Shown: piece by piece, positions 58,701 through 64,000 of the stretch | Layout: each line of letters opens with the position of its first letter | How positions within the stretch are numbered: position 1 is the first letter of the stretch | Source: Callorhinus ursinus | Lineage: Eukaryota > Chordata > Mammalia > Carnivora > Otariidae | Direction: 5' to 3' | DNA length: 64,000 bases | Assembly: GCF_003265705.1 (NCBI RefSeq) | Contig: NW_020312849.1 | Span: 282,824 to 346,823, forward strand | The notes under the pieces: generated by a model | Seen by the model: only the letters and a program-made list of their open reading frames with translations | What the model was told of the DNA's origin: nothing | Databases searched by the model: none | Made by a program: the position numbers and the translations under genes

Positions 58701-59797
58701 AGCAACCTCTTCGACCTCAGCTGCAGCAACTTCCTGCTAGACACATCTCCAAAGGCAAAGGAAACAAAGGCAAAAATGAACTATTGGGACTTCATCAAGA
58801 TAAAAACCTTCTGCACAGCAAAGGAAACATCAACAAAACCAAAAGACAACCAACAGGATGGGAGAAGATATTTGTAAATGTCTCATCAGATAAAGGGCTA
58901 GTATCCAAAATCTATAAATAACTTATCAAACTCAATAATCCAACCAAGAAATGGGCAGAAGACATGAACAGACATTTCTCCAAAGAAGACATAAAAACGG
59001 TCAACAGTCACACGAAAAGATGTTCAACATCACTTGGCATCAGGGAAATACAAATCAAAACCACAATGAGATACCACCTCACACCGGTCAGAATGGCTAA
59101 AATTGACAAGTCAGGAAACGACAGATGTTGGCGAGGATGTGGAGAAAGGGGAACCCTCTTATACTGCTGGTGGGAATGCCCTCTGGAAAACAGTTTGGAG
59201 GTTCCTCAAAAAGTTGAAAATAGAGCTACCCTACGACCCAGAAATTGCACTATTAGGTATTTATCCCAAAGATACAAATGTAGTGATCCAAAGGGTACCC
59301 TAATGTTTATAGCAGCAATGTTGGCAATAGCCAAACCATGCAAAAAGCCCAGCTGTCCATTGACAGATGAATGGATAAAGAAGATGTGGAATGCTACTCA
59401 GCCATCAAAAAAAATGAAATCTTGCCATTTGCAACAACGTGGATGGAACCAGAGGGTATTATGCTAAGCGAAATAAGTCAATCAGAGAAAGACAATTATC
59501 AAGTGATCTCACTCATGTGGAATTTAAAAAACAAAACAGAGGATCATAGGGGAAAGGAGTTAAAAATAAAACAAGATGAAATCAGAGAGGGCGATAAACC
59601 GTAAGAGACTCTTAATCATAGGAAACAAACTGAGGGTTGTTGGAGGGAAAGGGGTGGGGAATGGGGTGACTGGGTGATGAACATTAGGAGGGACATGATG
59701 TAATGAGCACTGGGTGTTATATAAGACTGATGAATCACTAAACTCTACCTCTGAAACTAATAATACACTCTATGTTAATTAATTGAATTAAAAAAAT
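55713..59797 (+). mobile_element. L1 with 5' inversion (twin priming)
   Basis: 55716-58392 is antisense L1 ORF2 from the sequence encoding 'GGIT..DFK' back to endonuclease residue about 40 ('[20 protein letters not shown]'). At 58393 the strand switches, and 58393-59797 is sense ORF2 from '[12 protein letters not shown]' to the 3'UTR and tail. The two parts abut in the L1 map with about 15 bp lost. The RT active site in the inverted part reads FAGD (56216-56232 region), so the first catalytic Asp is lost. The 3' part keeps '[18 protein letters not shown]', then has lost part of the following segment. The tail is type A. A SINE sits at 56416. Confidence 0.92.
56416..56608 (-). mobile_element. 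Carnivore SINE inside inverted L1
   Basis: Antisense copy splitting the L1 phrase 'actgtgg/gcttttcatagatggc'. Flanks 'tgtggattttt' and 'ttgggcttttc' look like a diverged duplication. Confidence 0.93.
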
Positions 59798-59799
59798 AA

Positions 59800-60018
59800 C
59801 AAAATGATCTTGTCACTTCAAGGAAAACAGTGACAGTATTTGTTGCCAATGATAAAAAATTTAAGATTTCAGACAAAAATTAGAATTTTGGAAAACTTGT
59901 ATCTGCAACTGTGAGCCTGACAACTTTCCAATACTCAAAGATTTTTCTGATGAAATAGGTAGTAATATTAACAAAAATGATTTTTTAAAATTATATAATA
60001 AAATGTGCAAATATTTAA
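59800..60018 (+). pseudogene. Trace of a hAT-transposase-derived protein (ZBED/GTF2IRD2-like), broken
   Basis: From about 59868 one frame reads 'QKLEFWKTCICNCEPDNFPI' and then 'LKDFSDEIGSNINKNDFLKL'. This resembles the central part of domesticated hAT-family transposase proteins that I recall as containing 'FQRKLELW' and 'FPTLKDF' motifs. Upstream bases (59805-59865) keep a partial match in another frame. About 70 codons remain, with no start and no flanking exon. It could be a fragment of a DNA transposon or of a retrocopied domesticated gene. The match is from memory of the family, not a search. Confidence 0.45.
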
Positions 60019-60019
60019 A

Positions 60020-60047
60020 AAAATAGATAAATAAAATCTTTAAAAAA
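60020..60047 (+). mobile_element. Isolated SINE-type tail
   Basis: 'aaatagataaataaaatctt' plus an A run is the standard can-SINE 3' end, but no SINE body precedes it; the hAT-like text runs up to it. Probably a severely 5'-truncated insertion. Confidence 0.6.
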
Positions 60048-60049
60048 GA

Positions 60050-60380
60050 ATGTACTTAAAATAACCAGCATTTATAATACAATCTGTATTATGTATTAAT
60101 GTAAAATCATTACCATGTTTAACAAAATGAAAAAAAAACCCCAGTGCCTATTGCCCATATGCAGGTCTTCTGAGAAATTCCAACTGAAGGCAAAACATGG
60201 CATTTAGTCCACCTGGGAACAATCCCAGCTCCTTGTCCTAGCCCTGGCCTCATTTCTGCCTCATTTCCTTTTTCTGAAATTTTAGTTCCAACATAATGTG
60301 GTTGAAATTTCCACAGCTGGGTAGGAAATGGGTGTACCTCCAGAAGGGTGGAAATAGTATGAATGCAAAAATACATTAAG
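60050..60380. other. Unassigned sequence
   Basis: No gene or repeat recognised. Confidence 0.35.
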
Positions 60381-60384
60381 TGCT

Positions 60385-60540
60385 TAATGGTATGAAGTTT
60401 CCTTTTTGGGGTGAAGAAGATGTTTTGGAATTATATAGAGGTGATGGTTGAACAATACTGTAAATGTACTAAATGCTGCTGAATTGTACACTTTCAAATG
60501 GTTAATTTTATTTAAAGTAAATACTTTTCTCAATAAAAAA
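60385..60540 (+). mobile_element. Ancient L1M-type 3' end
   Basis: 'gatgttttggaattatatag', 'aggtgatggttgaacaatac', 'gctgaattgtacactttcaa' and 'atggttaattttattt' match the widespread L1M ending. Confidence 0.72.
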
Positions 60541-61160
60541 GGCATGAAGAATGTAATAGACAAATATATTCTGGGGTGCTGTTTCTGACTTAACTCAAAA
60601 GTCACAGTCCCTTGGATGCTTATGCCAGATATGTAGACAGGTGTGAGATAATCTAATTTAATCATTTTTTTAGTTTACCTTTGAAATTTAGTTCTTGAAT
60701 CTTTCAAAGGTATTAGCTCACCTTCATGGCACAAACTGTAGGCAAGTGACTAAAAGACACATAATTAACCCTGCAATGTTAACATATTCAGCTGACAGAT
60801 CCTAGTATTCAAGAATACTATGTCCTCTTGCCATATAAAAACCTCACTCATCTTTTTCTGGAAAGCATGCCTTAGCACAAGTGCCCTGAACCTTCAAGCA
60901 GCTCTCCTGGTACTTAGGTCTTGTAGTTCAAGTCCTATGTCCTAGCACTCATGGTGATCAGACACATTGAAAGACCTATGGGAATTAAGTATAGACTTTA
61001 GAGGTAGGGGGTGGAGAGAGAGCTCATCCCCAAGAAAGGGCTACTGATGCTTGCTCAAAATGACCATGCTCCTACTTTACTATGGAAAAAACTCTACAAG
61101 AGCCTGTAGAAATTTACACTCAGAATTGACATCCTTCCATCTATATAAACTCCTATATTT
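60541..61160. other. Unassigned sequence
   Basis: No gene or repeat recognised. Confidence 0.35.
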
Positions 61161-61390
61161 AATGGTTTTGGTTTTTTTTTACTGAAGTATATTCACATAC
61201 AGTATTATATTAGTTTCAGGTGTACAATATAGTGATTTGACGATTCTATACATTATGCTATGTTCATCATGATTAAGTGTAGTTACCATCTGTCACTATA
61301 TGATGCTATTACAATATTATTGACTGTATTTCCTATGCTGTACTTTACATAGTGTAAAGCATCTTATTTATTTTATAACTGGAAGTTTTT

Positions 61391-61580
61391 TTTTAAGATT
61401 TTATTTATTTATTTGAGAGAGAGAGAGAGAGAGAGAAACAGCATGAGAGGGGAGAGGGTCAGAGGGAGAAGCAGGCTCCCCGCTGAGACGGGAGCCTGAT
61501 GTGGGACTCGATCCCAGCCCTCCAGGATCATGACCTGAGCCGAAGGCAGTCGCTTAACCAACTGAGCCACCCAGGTGCCC
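61391..61580 (-). mobile_element. Carnivore SINE inside L1 3'UTR
   Basis: Perfect 17-bp duplication 'tataactggaagttttt' at 61374-61390 and 61581-61597. Confidence 0.97.
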
Positions 61581-61858
61581 TATAACTGGAAGTTTTTACC
61601 TCTTAATCCCATTCTCCTATTTTGCCTATCCCTCCAGCCCATTTCCCCTCCCAACCACCAGTTTTTTCTCTGTATTTCCAAGTCTGTTGTTTTGTTTTTT
61701 TAGATTCCACCTAAATATGAAATCATATGGTATTTGTCTTTCACTTATTTCACTTAACATAATGCCATTTAGCTCCACCCATGTTGTCACAAATGGCAAG
61801 ATTTCATTCATTTTTATGGTGGAGTCATATTCCATTGTACGTATCTATACCACATCTT

Positions 61859-62061
61859 TTTTTTTTTTTAAAGATTTTATTTATTTATTTATTTGACAGA
61901 GAGAGACACAGCGAAAGAAGGAACACAGGCAGGGGGAGTGGGAGAGGGAGAAGCAGGCTTCCTGCTGAGCAGGGAGCCCGATGCGGGGCTTGATCCCAGG
62001 ATCCTGGGATCATGACCTGAGCCGAAGTCAAGACACTTAACAACAGCCACTGAGGGGCCCC
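61859..62061 (-). mobile_element. Carnivore SINE inside L1 ORF2 end
   Basis: Duplication 'ataccacatctt' at 61847-61858 and 62062-62073. The head is slightly damaged ('caacagccactgaggggccc'). Confidence 0.95.
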
Positions 62062-62560
62062 ATACCACATCTTCTTTATCCATTCATGTTATCAGTGGAC
62101 ATTTGGGTTGTTCCGTATCTTGGCTATTGTAATAATGCTGTGATGAACATAAGGGTGCATGTGTCTTTTTATATTTTGTGTGAATTAGTATTTTGTTTTC
62201 TCTGGGTAAATAACCAGAAGTGGAAATGCTGGATCATGCTCTATTTCTATTTTTAATTTTTTTGAGAAACCTCCATACTATTTTCCATGTCTGCACCTAT
62301 TTACATTCCCACTACTAGTGCATGAGGGTTCCTTTTTCTCCACATCCTTGCCAACACCTATTATTTGTCTTTTTGATACTAGCCATTCTGACAGGTGTGG
62401 GTGACATCTCAGTGTGGTTTGGATTTGCATTTTCCTAATGATTAGTGATGCTGACCATCTTTATAGTATCTGATGGCCATCTGTATGTCTTCATTGGAAA
62501 AAAAGGTCCATCTAGTTTCTCTGCCCATCTTTAAAGTGGATTATTTGGTGTTTTTTGTGG

Positions 62561-62563
<3 letters not shown>

Positions 62564-62604
<41 letters not shown>
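62564..62604 (+). repeat. (GT)n microsatellite
   Basis: About 20 uninterrupted GT units within the antisense L1. Likely polymorphic. Confidence 0.97.
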
Positions 62605-62605
<1 letters not shown>

Positions 62606-63905
62606 CAGTTGTAGTTTTTTTTTCAGTTTGAAGTTTTTTTTAATACATTTTGCTTATTAACCCTTTACTGTATATATCATTTATAAATACGTTCTCCCAT
62701 TCAGTAGGCTGCCTTTTCATTTTGTTGATAGTTTCTTTCTCTGTGCAAAAGCTTTTAATTTGATGTAGTTCCAATTGTTTATTTTTGTTTCTGTTGCCCT
62801 TGTCTGGTGAGACAGATCCAAAAAAAAATATTGCTAAGACCAATATCCAAGAGTTTACCACCTTTATTTTCTTTAAGGAGTTTAATGACTTCATGTCTTA
62901 CATTTAGGTCTTTAATCCATTTTGTGTTCATTTTTGTATGGTGTTAAGAAAGTGGTCCAGTTTCATTCTTTTGCATGTAGTTGTCCAGTTTTGGACACCT
63001 ACTTTTATTTATTGAAAAGAACTGTCTTTTCCCCATTGTATAATTTTTGCCTCCTTTGTCATAAGTTAATTGACTATAAAAGTGTAGGTTTATTTCTGGG
63101 CTCTCTATTCTGTTACACTGATCTCTGTGTCTATTTTTGTGCCAATACAAAATGTGGTATCATCCCATTTTGGTTGCTATAGCTTTGTAGTATAGTTTGA
63201 AATCTGGGCATGTGATACCTCCAGCTTTGTTTTTCTTTCTCAAGACTGCTTTGGCTATTTGAGGTCTGTTGTGGTTCCATACAAACTTCAGAATTATTTG
63301 TTCTAGTTCCATGAAAAATGCTATTCATATTTTGATAGGGATTGCACTGAATCTGTAGATTGCTTTGAGTGGTATGGATATTTTAACAATTTTAATTCTA
63401 CCAATCCATGAACAAAGAATATCTTTCCATTTATTTGTGTCATCTTCAATTTCCTTCATCAGTGTCTTATGGTTTTCAGAGTACAGGTCTTTCACCTTCT
63501 TGGTTAAATTCCCTTCAAGCTATTTTATTCTTTAGATGCAATTATAAATGAGATTTTTTTCTTAATTTCTTTTTCTACTAGTTCATTATTAGTGTATATG
63601 AATACAACAGATTTCTATATATTAATTTTATATCCTGCGGTATTATTCAAATAGTTATTTGGTGGAGTCTTCAGGGTTTTCATATATAGTATTATATCAT
63701 CTGCAAATAGCTAAAGTTTTACTTTTTCTTGCCTGATTCCAGTTCTTTGTTGAATAAAAGTGGCAAGAGTGGGCGTCCTTGTCTTGTTCCTGATATTTGA
63801 GGAAAAGCTTTTGGCTTTTCTCCATTGAGTATAATGTTAGTTGTGGGTTTGTCATATATGGCCTGTATTATGTTGAGGTATGTTTCTTCTATACCCAGAT
63901 TGTTA

Positions 63906-64000
63906 CTTAGCTCACCATTCTTAAACGAAAAGCCAGGTAAAATGGATAACTGCCTCTCAGAATAGTCCCTTCAGCGCTACTCACCTCCAAGTCAACTGTA
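63906..64000. other. Flank beyond L1
   Basis: No feature recognised to the window end. Confidence 0.35.

Larger units (their letters stand above)
61165..63905 (-). mobile_element. 5'-truncated L1, antisense, host of two SINEs
   Basis: Poly-T at 61171-61180 and 'tagtttcaggtgtacaatat' mark the 3' end. ORF2 runs back through the C-terminal segment (62300-62350) and thumb to the RT domain, where the antisense of 'LFADDIIL' occurs at about 63690-63715 (catalytic pair kept, with a stop two codons upstream). It ends near 63905 within the RT domain. Frames are broken. Confidence 0.87.

Noticed and set aside
40298..62604. Regularly spaced short repeats suggesting a CRISPR-like array
   Set aside because: The only periodic repeats are microsatellites, two-copy tandem duplications and dispersed SINEs; there are no spacers, and the DNA is mammalian.

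Overview
This is a gene-poor, AT-rich stretch of mammalian nuclear DNA, almost certainly from a caniform carnivore. The diagnostic element is the tRNA-derived carnivore SINE (can-SINE/SINEC): a head with the core 'gggcacctgggtggctcag', a pyrimidine-rich middle, and an 'aaataaataaataaaatcttt' type tail. I count 20 copies. Most belong to a young type whose body reads 'ctgccttcggctcaggtcat', which I associate with bears, pinnipeds and mustelids (inference); a few belong to an older type reading 'gactcttggtttcagctcag'. The L1 elements are also of carnivore type. I see no functional host protein-coding gene, no RNA gene other than the tRNA-derived SINE heads, and nothing prokaryotic.

Layout. 1-2.4 kb: old antisense L1 fragments and one SINE. 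2.77-9.48 kb: a processed pseudogene of the ribosomal-protein-like gene RPL7L1, split by a nearly full-length but dead L1 (3260-9221) with 5'UTR, ORF1, ORF2, G-rich 3'UTR and A-rich tail. 9.5-15.8 kb: unassigned DNA, MIRs, an old antisense L1 5' region, inverted repeats and a 55-bp tandem duplication. 15.8-22.3 kb: three L1 segments, an MLT1 LTR and three SINEs. 22.3-30.3 kb: mostly unassigned DNA with scattered MIRs and SINEs. 30.3-34.4 kb: an L1 with a 100-N assembly gap, two SINEs within it and one in its tail, then another L1 3' end. 34.4-46.8 kb: mostly unassigned DNA with MIR, L2, MLT1 and three SINEs. 46.8-55.4 kb: ancient L1/HAL1-like pieces, one hosting a composite L1 3' end, plus a 64-bp perfect tandem duplication. 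55.7-59.8 kb: an L1 inverted by twin priming. 59.8-64 kb: a short trace resembling a hAT-transposase-derived protein, an old L1M tail, and an antisense L1 carrying two SINEs.

The biology on show is retrotransposition. L1 supplied the machinery for its own copies, for the SINEs, and for the RPL7L1 retrocopy. Target-site duplications of 9-18 bp can be read directly at many insertions. The points most worth a second look are the RPL7L1/L1 nest, a composite double 3'UTR shared by two independent L1 insertions in opposite orientation, the twin-primed L1, snap-back palindromes, and a duplicated MLT1 edge lodged inside an L1. I did not find a previously undescribed functional system and do not claim one.
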